A stretch of 53,563 nt of DNA. Origin: a virus. The position numbers and the translations under genes are program-made. The stretch covers positions 1 through 53,563 of IMG/VR virus record IMGVR_UViG_3300032173_000008, one strand, 5' to 3'. The notes beneath the pieces were generated by a model, which saw only the letters and a program-made list of their open reading frames with translations, made no database searches and had not been told where the DNA came from. Positions 41,574-48,549 of this stretch are shown here, piece after piece; position 1 is the first letter of the stretch; each line of letters opens with the position of its first letter.

Positions 41574-42151
41574 ACATCATCAACAACTTTACGGACCCAA
41601 GGGCGATACAGCTCCCGCTGGTCCAGCCGCTCACACACATTTTCCTCCACCACTGCTCGCTCGCCGTCGCCGGCGCCGACAATCCCAGACCGATCGCGGA
41701 CGCGGATGTCACGGGCCTGAACCTATCCCAGGAATTTGAGCGCAACCGCGAACTCGGCACGGGCTGCATTCGGCCCTACCATATCGTCATCCGGCAAGAC
41801 GGGACTGTTGACCAATGTCTTCGGCTCACGCTCCGAGGCTCGCACGGCATCATCTACAACCCGACAACGCTAGCCGTCGTCACCGCGGGTGAGAAGGGCT
41901 TGACGCCGGAGCAGCGATCCGCCATTCCGGAAGTGCTGGCGGACCTGCTCCTGTACTCCGAAGGCGTCCCGGTCGTAGGGCACACCTCGATGCCGGCGGC
42001 GACGAAGCCCGGCCATCCCGTATGCCCGCATCCGACGACAGACGTCGCCGGCCTCGCGGCGGAAGCCGCGGCGCTCCTGACCGTCGCCCAATGCTCCTTA
42101 ACCCCTGCCCAGCGGGCGGACGCCATGCGCGCCCGCGGCTGGACCGTCTGA
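41570..42151 (+). CDS. Endolysin: N-acetylmuramoyl-L-alanine amidase (Amidase_2/PGRP type)
   Basis: 193 residues. Zinc-site pattern: IFLHHCSLA near residue 25-33, GCIRPYHIVIRQDGTVDQ (the conserved YH-V-I-x-x-DG), GSHGIIYNPTTLAVV, GHTSMPAATKPGHPVCPH. This fits T7-lysozyme-like amidases that cut the amide bond between muramic acid and peptide. No signal peptide, so it should depend on the following holin-like gene. Start MNIINNF lies in an ATGA overlap. Confidence 0.82.
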   Translation: MNIINNFTDPRAIQLPLVQPLTHIFLHHCSLAVAGADNPRPIADADVTGLNLSQEFERNRELGTGCIRPYHIVIRQDGTVDQCLRLTLRGSHGIIYNPTTLAVVTAGEKGLTPEQRSAIPEVLADLLLYSEGVPVVGHTSMPAATKPGHPVCPHPTTDVAGLAAEAAALLTVAQCSLTPAQRADAMRARGWTV

Positions 42152-42162
42152 AGTAGGTTCCC

Positions 42163-42486
42163 GTGGACTTGATTACCCCGTTCCTGACCGTCACCAACCT
42201 CGGCATCATCTTCGCCTCAGCTGGCATTCTCGCAGCAATTCGCCAGTACATGCCCGCCGTCGACGAGCACCGGATCTGGGCGCGAGTCCAGCCGGTTGCG
42301 CCGCTCGTTGTCTGCACCGCGCTGGTCTTCTTGCCGAGCGCCACTGTCGCCGGGAAGTGGGGCGACAAGATCGTCCTCGGCATCGCGCTGGGCGCTCTCT
42401 CGACGCTGGTTTACAAGGTCGCGGTACAAACGATCCTCGGCCGAGACAAACGCATCCAGCCCGCGACGCCGTCGGTGCAGCCATGA
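42163..42486 (+). CDS. Holin-like membrane protein
   Basis: 107 residues, GTG start. Three hydrophobic stretches: TNLGIIFASAGILAAI, VAPLVVCTALVFLPSATVAG and IVLGIALGALSTLVYKVAV, then a short basic tail. Size, topology and position just after the amidase support a holin role. Confidence 0.68.
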   Translation: MDLITPFLTVTNLGIIFASAGILAAIRQYMPAVDEHRIWARVQPVAPLVVCTALVFLPSATVAGKWGDKIVLGIALGALSTLVYKVAVQTILGRDKRIQPATPSVQP

Positions 42487-42749
42487 CCACGCTTCGCAAG
42501 GCCTGGAGTTTTGTGGTCGCCACTGTGGCCATTGTCGCTCTAGTCGTGATCGCGCTGCTCGGCCGTGGAGGGTCCATCGGCGGGCGCCTGGCTGCATACC
42601 TCAAGCGCCGAGAGTCTGCCGAGGCAAAGGCCAGGGCGGCCGCGGATGCCGAACTCGCCAAGATCAACGGCGATGTCGCCAAAGCCAACGAGGAAATTCG
42701 CCATGACGCTGATTCTCCTGCTCGCACTATCAACGGCTCCGGGCGCTGA
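42483..42749 (+). CDS. Inner-membrane spanin-like protein
   Basis: 88 residues starting MTTLRKAWSFVVATVAIVAL: one N-terminal anchor, then a charged periplasmic coil (YLKRRESAEAKARAAADAEL). This is the i-spanin (Rz) arrangement. It overlaps the next gene by 47 bases in another frame, also typical of Rz/Rz1 pairs. Confidence 0.6.
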   Translation: MTTLRKAWSFVVATVAIVALVVIALLGRGGSIGGRLAAYLKRRESAEAKARAAADAELAKINGDVAKANEEIRHDADSPARTINGSGR

Positions 42750-43098
42750 TTTCCCGGACCTGATTATTCCGCCCGCGCGCGTGGGGGTCGTACCAATACT
42801 GTCGCCGGCGCCGAGCGGGTTGCCGCCGGCAGTCGAACAACCAGGCGGCAGCATGCTGGTTCCGCCGTTGCGTGCGCGCTATGTGGCCGCCCAGGTGTCG
42901 GCGCTCTACCGGCTGCCTGGACTCTCTCAAAAAGCGCTAGATATCGCCGTCGACGCGGAGCGAGATGCGTGTGACATCCGGGTGTTGGATGCCCGTGCCG
43001 AGATGCCAACATGGACCGATCGACTGCGATCGGGCGTGCTCTGGGCGATCGGTGGCGCGGTGTTGGGCGGGGCGCTCGTCGCGTACCTGACGAGATAA
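42703..43098 (+). CDS. Exported protein overlapping the spanin-like gene
   Basis: 131 residues. N-terminal signal-like MTLILLLALSTAPGADF, a proline-rich middle, and a C-terminal transmembrane segment (VLWAIGGAVLGGALVAYLTR). Position suggests the o-spanin partner, but there is no lipobox cysteine and the C-terminal anchor is unlike Rz1. It might be a variant spanin or unrelated. Confidence 0.5.
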   Translation: MTLILLLALSTAPGADFPDLIIPPARVGVVPILSPAPSGLPPAVEQPGGSMLVPPLRARYVAAQVSALYRLPGLSQKALDIAVDAERDACDIRVLDARAEMPTWTDRLRSGVLWAIGGAVLGGALVAYLTR

Positions 43099-43102
43099 CA
43101 CG

Positions 43103-43693
43103 ATGGCCAAAACGCTGATTGCTCCGACATCGATGGCTGACCTCAAGCCGGCCCCATATAACCCGCGCAAGATTTCACCCAAGGCCGCCAGCGCACTGCA
43201 GCGGTCACTCGGGGAGTTCGGTGACTTGTCGGGCATCACCTGGAATTCGCGTACCGGACACGTCGTGGCCGGTCACCAGCGTCTCGCCGAGCTGCGCAAG
43301 ATGGGGGCCAACCTCGTCGACGGTTGCGTTGTCGCCACAGGCGAGCGCTATCAGGTCCGGGTTGTCGACTGGCCAGAAGGCAAAGAGAAGGCGGCCAACG
43401 TCGTTGCCAACAGCCCCTCGATCGCGGGCGAGTTCACCGATGGACTGCAAGACGTCCTCGTCGACGTCGGCGCCGAACTCGACCACGAGCTATTCGCTGA
43501 CCTGTTACTGTCCGACCTGGAGGAAGAGGAGCGCGAAGGGGCGACCGAGTTGAAAGAGTGGGACGCTTCAGATGTGTCGGCTGACGGTCTCTTCATTTTC
43601 CACGCGCCTATTGAGTTGCAAGGCAAGGTCCGCGCGGTGCTCGAGCGCGAGTTCCCTGGCGTGAGCTTTGATGAGGAGATCGTTTTTGGGTGA
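43103..43693 (+). CDS. ParB/sulfiredoxin-like domain protein
   Basis: 196 residues. LKPAPYNPRKISPKAASALQ and HVVAGHQRLAELRKMG are the ParB N-terminal motifs, without a partition-type HTH. The C-terminus is acidic (LSDLEEEEREGATEL) with a beta end. Such proteins sit next to methylases in many phages; here the next gene is a disrupted methyltransferase whose start overlaps this stop. Confidence 0.75.
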   Translation: MAKTLIAPTSMADLKPAPYNPRKISPKAASALQRSLGEFGDLSGITWNSRTGHVVAGHQRLAELRKMGANLVDGCVVATGERYQVRVVDWPEGKEKAANVVANSPSIAGEFTDGLQDVLVDVGAELDHELFADLLLSDLEEEEREGATELKEWDASDVSADGLFIFHAPIELQGKVRAVLEREFPGVSFDEEIVFG

Positions 43694-44233
43694 CAAGGTC
43701 CACAACTCGGCTCCGGCACGCAAGGCGGAGTTGCGTCTCTGCCTGGTCGAGTCCCTTGGGGGGGGGAGAACGTCCGGGTAATCGAGACGCATGCGGGCCC
43801 GGGGAAGATGCATGAGCTCGCTTATGCGGACTGCGCCGACTGGCTTGGGGTAGACAAGGACATCCGGTCTCCTGGCTCAGTGCACTGCGATAGCCGCCTG
43901 GTGCTTCGGGCGATTGACATCCAACCATTCAACCTCTTCGACATCGACGCGTTCGGCGCTCCGTGGGAGCACGTCTGGATCGTGGCGCAGCGGCGCAAAC
44001 TCAAACGTGGCGAGTCGATTGCGCTGGCGATTACGTCCGGGGCCAACGCCGCGTGCGCAGCTCGTCAGCCAAATCTTCGCGCGGCCGGCTGGTCGTCCCA
44101 AATGCAGGCGGTCATTGGAGCCGACGTGGTCGTTGGTCACAAATGGTTCTGCCGCGAGGACGGGGCACGCCCGGTTAGCCTATGGAGAGACACCGGTCTC
44201 GATGAAGCAGGAACTCCTGGCAGCTTAGGCTGA
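43686..44233 (+). pseudogene. SAM-dependent methyltransferase-like gene, frame broken at a G9 tract, 3' end replaced
   Basis: From TTG 43686 (GAGGAG seven bases upstream) the frame reads GDKVHNSAPARKAELRLCLV and ESLGGG. At nine guanines (43758-43766) the reading must move by -1 (or need G10 or G7) to continue as ENVRVIETHAGPGKMHELAY, SPGSVHCDSR, NLFDIDAFGAPWEHVWIVAQ. ETHAGPG resembles SAM-binding motif I and FDIDAFGAPW the Trm1-like motif IV. The last ~27 residues (from CREDGARPV) no longer look like this fold but like a TnpB tail. The downstream piece alone has an ATG at 43808. Causes could be a real mutation, an error in the homopolymer, phase variation, or -1 frameshifting on G-GGG-GGG. 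Confidence 0.6.
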
Positions 44234-44272
44234 ACCAGGAATCTCCGGCGTTTACGCCGGGGAGGATGTCAA
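44151..44272 (+). ncRNA. Omega-RNA / IS200-IS605 right-end-like remnant
   Basis: The segment includes GATGAAGCAGGAACTCC, then a hairpin CCTGG-CAGC-TTAG-GCTG-AA-CCAGG (44216-44239). A second hairpin with stem CCGGCG-TTTA-CGCCGG extended to nine pairs (44242-44263) follows, then GGAGGATGTCAA. This order of two stems ending in GGGGAGGATGTCAA is what I know from right ends and omega-RNAs of TnpB-type IS605/IS1341 elements. No tnpB body is present; only its apparent C-terminal codons (C-x-E-D-x-x-RPV) remain upstream. The guide position would be 44273 onwards. Assignment rests on recalled motifs, not on a covariance search. Confidence 0.5.
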
Positions 44273-44283
44273 TGCCGATCGGG

Positions 44284-44526
44284 CTAGATCTTCACGGACG
44301 TCTCAATAGTAGTAGATTCCGAACGCGGCAATAGAGATTCCGAACGCCCGTAGACGGGTTTGTGTGCCGACACAATGCAATGCCGCACACAGTCGTCGTG
44401 CAGAGTCGCCAGGCCGATTCCGTATTTTTTCGCAGTGGCGCGAATGCTGGCGCCGGCGCGGATTTCGTCGAGCGCCTGCGGCGGGATTGTTCGGCGAGGT
44501 CTGCCGCCCTGGTGCCTACCCCGCAT
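44284..44526 (-). CDS. Small helix-turn-helix protein
   Basis: 80 residues starting MRGRHQGGRPRRTIPPQALD. IRAGASIRATAKKYGIGLATLHDDC is a resolvase-type HTH. The C-terminal 20 residues come from a 13-base direct repeat (44314-44326 and 44335-44347) and may be non-functional. It overlaps the upstream HTH gene by 11 bases and is the last gene of the leftward unit, convergent with the methyltransferase remnant. Confidence 0.5.
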   Translation of the reverse strand: MRGRHQGGRPRRTIPPQALDEIRAGASIRATAKKYGIGLATLHDDCVRHCIVSAHKPVYGRSESLLPRSESTTIETSVKI

Positions 44527-44737
44527 TGGCGCACCGTTTGCGCACGATTCCGCTCACGGTCGTGGCCTTTAGGTCGTAGTCCAGAGCCAGTTCCCGTTGC
44601 GGAACTCCGGCCAGATACCGGCGGCGGATTTCAGCGTTGCGGTCTACTATCGATGGGCGGTGCATGCCATCCAGCATAGCCTCGGCTCGCCGACGCATCG
44701 CGGTTGATTTGGGGCGGGTGGTGCAGGGGCCGATCAT
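44516..44737 (-). CDS. Small helix-turn-helix protein
   Basis: 73 residues from ATG 44737. RPSIVDRNAEIRRRYLAGVPQRELALDYDLKATTVSGIVRK is a compact HTH of the kind that picks binding sites in small phage regulators. ATGA-coupled to the preceding gene. Confidence 0.5.
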   Translation of the reverse strand: MIGPCTTRPKSTAMRRRAEAMLDGMHRPSIVDRNAEIRRRYLAGVPQRELALDYDLKATTVSGIVRKRCANAG

Positions 44738-44997
44738 GGTGTCGGACCTCGGCCGGCAAGAATGGCATCCAATATTATCGCGCGTTGCTCCGCGGCCGCC
44801 CCCGCCACTGTAGGATCGTCCATGTACGCGCGCCACGCCTTCGCTGCGGCCCTGATGGCGCGCAGCTCGGCAAGCTCTTTCGCCTGCGCCTCGATGATGT
44901 CGAGGGCAGACCTCAGGGCATCAGCGCCGAGGCTGTTATCCTGTTGGCGTGTGTATTTTGCGCGGCACTCGGCCACAAAATTCGTCACGTCATCCAT
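44734..44997 (-). CDS. Hypothetical helical protein
   Basis: 87 residues starting MDDVTNFVAECRAKYTRQQD with AAGGAG upstream. Mostly helical, alanine-rich; ALRSALDIIEAQAKELAELRAIRAAAKAWRAYMDD resembles small phage proteins of unknown role. The longer frame to 45048 is not supported by a ribosome site. Confidence 0.6.
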   Translation of the reverse strand: MDDVTNFVAECRAKYTRQQDNSLGADALRSALDIIEAQAKELAELRAIRAAAKAWRAYMDDPTVAGAAAEQRAIILDAILAGRGPTP

Positions 44998-45097
44998 GGC
45001 GGTCTCCTTTCGTCGCGAGGCGGGCGATGGCGGCGCGGAGTTGGTCAACTGTTGCGCGCAAATCTTCGCTGGCCTGGGTGGCTTCTGGCGTCCTCAT
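44990..45097 (-). CDS. Very small ORF (35 residues)
   Basis: Begins MRTPEATQASEDLRATVDQL and ends across the next start. ATG 45097 has a strong AAGGAG about eight bases upstream, the best reason to accept it. One amphipathic helix. It may encode a peptide or serve translational coupling. Confidence 0.45.
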   Translation of the reverse strand: MRTPEATQASEDLRATVDQLRAAIARLATKGDRHG

Positions 45098-45288
45098 TTT
45101 TCCGTCTCCTTTTTGGCGGCACGAATCTCGCGGGCGCAGTGGAGGGCGGCATCATAGCGCGCCTCGCTCCAGTCCTGAGCGGCGGATATGCAAATCGTCG
45201 CCGCGGCTTCGAGCGCGGCGTTGCGGTCGACGAGTTGCGCCACAACTGGACCTGGCGGCGGCAACACGGGCTCGTCATCATCCCGCAT
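45094..45288 (-). CDS. Small hypothetical protein
   Basis: 64 residues from ATG 45288 (MRDDDEPVLPPPGPVV). Helical end CISAAQDWSEARYDAALHCA. It overlaps the methylase stop by 11 bases. ATG 45318 would lengthen it by ten residues. No family recognised. Confidence 0.5.
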   Translation of the reverse strand: MRDDDEPVLPPPGPVVAQLVDRNAALEAAATICISAAQDWSEARYDAALHCAREIRAAKKETEK

Positions 45289-46519
45289 CGACCCTATCGC
45301 AGCAGATTGCGGGTGCAAGGATGTCGTCGTTAAGTCGTTTCGACTCGCGCTCGATCGCAGCCGATCGCTGCTCGGCCCAATGCCGCGGGGCGGCGCGAAC
45401 CTCGCGCTCGCATCGCTCGATGACCTCGGCCGGTATCTCGGTTATCCCGAGGCGCTCCATCTGTTGCCGTTTATCGCGCAGCCGCGCCACTTCTTCGAGA
45501 GCGCAGCCGTGGATGGCCTCGGGAGTCATCGGCTTCAACATCCCGCGGTTCATCTCGCGCCACACGCGGTCCATCCACAGCCAATGCGGCACCGTGTGAT
45601 GCTGACACCCGCAGTCGTTGAGAATCAGTAGCTCGTGGACAACCGCGTGGTGGTTGCTCTTCATCGGGACGGGCACCACGCGGAATCCGTGGAGCTTCGC
45701 AAGATCCCGGACCTCAGGGGCATCGTCATAGGTGAGCATGACGGATCCGCGCACGGCGGCCATCGTGGAGAAGAGGCGGTCGTGATCGACCTCGTTGTGT
45801 CGGTAGAGCCGAGTGCCAGCGCTCTTCCCTCCTGCTGTGTATGGCGGGTCCACGAAATAGAAGGCGTGCGCATCCTTGGCGAACCGCTTGATCACATCGA
45901 AGGCGTCACCGTGCTCGAAGGTGATGCGATCCCGAAGCGTCCTTAGCTCCTTGATTCGTTCGACGATGGTTGCGGGATACCACCGTGAGGATAGCCCCCG
46001 CCCCGCCTCACCGTCCTTCATCAAGCCAGCGCCAGCCGACATGATTCCACCGCGCTGCATCCGGTTCTTGACGATAGTTCGGAAGGCTTGGTGTCGGACG
46101 CTCGCGCAGGTGCCGTCAAGTATCTGTCTCACGTTTGCCAGCGTGACATCGAAACCACGGATGCGCTCGCACAGCCATCGGGCGTCGGACTCGCTCCCCT
46201 GAAAAATCAATGACCAGACGGCGGCCACGTCGTCATCCAGTTCACAAAGGTAGACTTCCCGCGCAAGGCGTTCGTGCGCGACGGATAGCCCGGCCATCGC
46301 CCCGCCAGCAAACGGCTCGACAAACACCGATGCAGCATGACTTGAAGCGGTCAGCCACTTTCGCACCTCTGGTACGAGCCAGGTCTTTCCTCCCGGATAC
46401 CGGAAGGGGCTTAGGTGTCGAATCTCCGCAATGTTAGTCGGGGCCTCCTTGCTCTTGATCTGGTAGATGATCGCAGCAATGGGATCGCCTCGGACCCGCT
46501 GAAAGGCAAGCTGTGTCAC
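45278..46519 (-). CDS. dam: D12-class DNA N6-adenine methyltransferase (Dam type)
   Basis: 413 residues. LSPFRYPGGKTWLVP (motif X/I region), VFVEPFAGGAMAGL (SAM-binding FxGG), HAFYFVDPPYTAGG (catalytic DPPY). The C-terminal ~130 residues (CQHHTVPHWLWMDRVWREMN onward) extend beyond the methylase core with a charged helix and match nothing I know. Probably protects phage DNA from host restriction or helps regulation. Starts in an overlap with the short ORF upstream. Confidence 0.88.
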   Translation of the reverse strand: MTQLAFQRVRGDPIAAIIYQIKSKEAPTNIAEIRHLSPFRYPGGKTWLVPEVRKWLTASSHAASVFVEPFAGGAMAGLSVAHERLAREVYLCELDDDVAAVWSLIFQGSESDARWLCERIRGFDVTLANVRQILDGTCASVRHQAFRTIVKNRMQRGGIMSAGAGLMKDGEAGRGLSSRWYPATIVERIKELRTLRDRITFEHGDAFDVIKRFAKDAHAFYFVDPPYTAGGKSAGTRLYRHNEVDHDRLFSTMAAVRGSVMLTYDDAPEVRDLAKLHGFRVVPVPMKSNHHAVVHELLILNDCGCQHHTVPHWLWMDRVWREMNRGMLKPMTPEAIHGCALEEVARLRDKRQQMERLGITEIPAEVIERCEREVRAAPRHWAEQRSAAIERESKRLNDDILAPAICCDRVDAG

Positions 46520-46686
46520 GCCTCCCTCGCCTTCTTCTGCTTCTTCGTGCGCTTCTTTCCCTCCACGCTGAGCGTCATGCTTCCCTCCGGTCTGTGTCTG
46601 TTCCTTTTTGCCTTCACTGAGTCAAGGCGCGGGTTGAAGGGGGACTCGGCGATCTGCTCGAGCGGAAGACTGGTTGTTGCTGCCAT
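46516..46686 (-). CDS. Short ORF with ParB N-terminal motif (probable fragment)
   Basis: 56 residues: MAATTSLPLEQIAESPFNPR is the opening of ParB-type proteins, but the expected continuation is lost and a lysine-rich tail (GKKRTKKQKKAREA) follows. AAGGAG precedes ATG 46686. An in-frame ATG at ~46578 with GGAGGG could make a separate 20-residue peptide. Most likely a decayed ParB N-terminus linked to the adjacent methylase. Confidence 0.45.
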   Translation of the reverse strand: MAATTSLPLEQIAESPFNPRLDSVKAKRNRHRPEGSMTLSVEGKKRTKKQKKAREA

Positions 46687-46744
46687 GCTGACTGCTCTCC
46701 TTGCCCGTCCGAGGACGGCGCCGTTTGTGTTGATTCGGTGATGT

Positions 46745-47125
46745 TCATGCCGCCCCGCGGCGGGCTCGCCACGCGCGGACGTGAGCGCGCTGGGCCCCAC
46801 GGCACTCGTCGCACCGGCACCCGATCTCGTACATGGTCCGCGTCCCATGCCTGCGCGCCGCAATCCATTCGTATCGTGTCTTCTTTTTGTGACAGTCGAC
46901 GCAAAGCAGCTGGCACTTCGCGATTTCTTCCGTCCGACGTGCCGCGCTCCATGTCCAAATGCGATGGCTCACCTTCATCCTGCGGTCGATATGGTCGAGC
47001 TCAAGTTTTTCGATTGATCCACAGCCCACGCATGCACCGCCCATTGCCGCGTACGCCTCGCGTTTGCGCTGCTGAATCCAGCGGAGGTTGTAGATTCGCC
47101 GCGCCTGCCTATCGAGGATTGGCAT
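46745..47125 (-). CDS. HNH endonuclease
   Basis: 126 residues. CVGCGSIEKLELDHIDRRMK ... CQLLCVDCHKKKT is a clean HNH with zinc-binding cysteines; a further YEIGCRCDECRGAQRA motif follows. Adjacent to the attP region and next to a methylase. Could be a homing enzyme or packaging nickase. Confidence 0.82.
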   Translation of the reverse strand: MPILDRQARRIYNLRWIQQRKREAYAAMGGACVGCGSIEKLELDHIDRRMKVSHRIWTWSAARRTEEIAKCQLLCVDCHKKKTRYEWIAARRHGTRTMYEIGCRCDECRGAQRAHVRAWRARRGAA

Positions 47126-47316
47126 TGTACCGACCTTCTGTGCCGACCACGGATGAAAAATCCGTGACCATGCGTGCTGAATGTTGCCAGGAAAAACTGT
47201 GACGTGTGAGGGGAGACGCGGCCGGAACAGGCTTGTAAGGCCAGTGCTCTACCCCTGAGCTATCCGCCTGCCATGCGGGTTTGCTCACCCGCTGTACCGA
47301 CCCTACTGTACCGGCT
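47126..47316. other. Candidate attP region with paired arm-type repeats
   Basis: TGTACCGACC at 47126-47135 with TGTGCCGACC at 47139-47148 on one side. TGTACCGACC at 47293-47302 with TGTACCGGCT at 47307-47316 on the other. Spacings within pairs are 13 and 14 bases and all four have the same orientation. They flank a tRNA-like core (47225-47268) and adjoin the integrase stop codon, as arm-type sites flank the core in lambda-family attP. Confidence 0.65.
47225..47268 (-). tRNA. Partial tRNA-Val(UAC)-like sequence (5' half; probable att core)
   Basis: On the minus strand: GGCGGATAGCTCAGGGG, TAGAGCACTGGCC, TTACAAGCCTGTTC. D-arm and anticodon arm are recognisable with loop CTTACAA, anticodon UAC. 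No T-arm (GGTTCGA) or matching 3' acceptor follows, so it is not a working tRNA. It is best read as the segment shared with a host tRNA-Val at which integration occurs. Confidence 0.6.
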
Positions 47317-48349
47317 TCGACCCTGTTTTCTGCATCGCGATCCAGTCGGACACAGCGGTCCCGGCCGCAATCGTTCGCTGGGCATCGGCGTGCAGGTAGA
47401 GACCAGTCGTCGCGACGTTGGCATGTCCGCCAAGCCGCTGCGCTGCAATCGGGTCCCCTGAAAGTCTCGCCGCATGAGTGAGATAGAAATGCCGCAAATC
47501 GCGCGGCGTGACAACCCCCAAGATCTTGGCCTTGGAACTGGCCCACGCGAGCGACTTGTTCGGCTTTAGGCGCCGGAACGGGGCGCGGCGCGCAATGATC
47601 CCATCGGCCTCGGCGCAGAGCGGAATCTCGCGAGGGTGACCCCACTTCGCACCCTCGGCAGGAACCTGCAGGATTGCCTGGCCGCCGATCGACTTGACGA
47701 CCCACGACGGTTGCAGCCGGTGCAATTCCTCGATGCGAAGTCCGGTCAGCATAATCAGACGGCACCGGTCGCGATGCCCAGCGCTCACGGCTTTGGGATG
47801 CATCCTGGACAACACAAGATCGATCTGTGCGAGGTCCCAGAGCTTGCCCTGTTGGCTCCTGTTGGGGGCGTCGCTTCGGATCTTTGGAATGTCGTCGGGG
47901 TCGAACGGGAGAGCGAAAATCGCCCGGTCCCGCTTGGCGATCCGAAGTCCTCGAACAAAGGCCTGCACCTCGCGTCTGATCGTCTGCCCCTTGACGCCCT
48001 CCCCTCGCCTCTTTCCTATGTACTGGTGCACGATCCCCACCGTTGACGACATCACATCGAAGCGCTCGCCGAGGATGCGGATCAGCGGCGCCCATAGCCA
48101 TTCTATCGTCTGGACACGTACTCTGCCCAGTCCGTCCGCCTCCGCTCGCGCAATGTCCATGGCTTCGAGGGTGCATAGGTCTACGCCTCGTCGCCGTCCA
48201 GGTGGACCTTCTCGTGATTCGACTTCAACGCGGATCGCGCGCGCTCTTTTCTCCGCTGTTCGGCGATCTCTCTCACCCGTGGTGAAACGGTACTCGGTGC
48301 CGCAATGCTGAAATTTGGTCCACCAGATAGAGCCGCGACGGAAGAGCAT
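47303..48349 (-). CDS. int: Tyrosine-type site-specific integrase
   Basis: 348 residues. N-terminal SAM-like start (RRGSIWWTKFQHCGTEYRFT), catalytic Arg in LTGLRIEELHRL, Lys in GAKWGHPREIPL, then TPRDLRHFYLTHAARL, LGGHANVATTGLYLH with the nucleophile Tyr. The usual H-x-x-R reads R-D-L-R here, a substitution of the first His. ATG 48349 (after GAGG) is preferred to GTG 48364. Ends against attP. Overlaps the xis-like gene by 169 bases. Confidence 0.9.
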   Translation of the reverse strand: MLFRRGSIWWTKFQHCGTEYRFTTGERDRRTAEKRARAIRVEVESREGPPGRRRGVDLCTLEAMDIARAEADGLGRVRVQTIEWLWAPLIRILGERFDVMSSTVGIVHQYIGKRRGEGVKGQTIRREVQAFVRGLRIAKRDRAIFALPFDPDDIPKIRSDAPNRSQQGKLWDLAQIDLVLSRMHPKAVSAGHRDRCRLIMLTGLRIEELHRLQPSWVVKSIGGQAILQVPAEGAKWGHPREIPLCAEADGIIARRAPFRRLKPNKSLAWASSKAKILGVVTPRDLRHFYLTHAARLSGDPIAAQRLGGHANVATTGLYLHADAQRTIAAGTAVSDWIAMQKTGSKPVQ

Positions 48350-48549
48350 GAGCCGGCCTCGCACGCATCAAGGTATTCGTCGAGAGCGCAGGGGCGATAT
48401 CGCACAACGCTCCCGATCACGCAAACTGCTGGCCCGCGGCCTTCGCGAGCCAGTCTGCGCAATAGTGACGAGCTCACTCCCAAGTAGTGCGCCGCGTCGT
48501 CAACCGACATCGTTGCCGGTTCGATTTTGCGTGCTGCATCGGCGCTCAT
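48181..48549 (-). CDS. xis: Excisionase-like protein (HTH_17/AlpA type) overlapping int
   Basis: 122 residues. MSVDDAAHYLGVSSSLLRRLAREGRGP, VVRYRPCALDEYLDAC is the winged-helix pattern of recombination directionality factors. The last ~55 residues overlap the integrase start in another frame. ATG 48549 shares ATGA with the upstream gene. Expected to control excision at attP. Confidence 0.75.
   Translation of the reverse strand: MSADAARKIEPATMSVDDAAHYLGVSSSLLRRLAREGRGPAVCVIGSVVRYRPCALDEYLDACEAGSCSSVAALSGGPNFSIAAPSTVSPRVREIAEQRRKERARSALKSNHEKVHLDGDEA

Noticed and set aside
44242-44263. Hairpin as a rho-independent terminator for the late operon
   Set aside because: Stem is strong but followed by GGAGGATGTCAA, not a T-run; better explained as an omega-RNA-type stem. 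Termination there is possible but not shown.
47225-47268. Functional tRNA-Val gene
   Set aside because: No T-arm or 3' acceptor strand follows the anticodon arm; only a 5' half is present.
47109-48176. 355-codon minus-strand frame
   Set aside because: Lies over the integrase in another frame; integrase has catalytic motifs and this has none.
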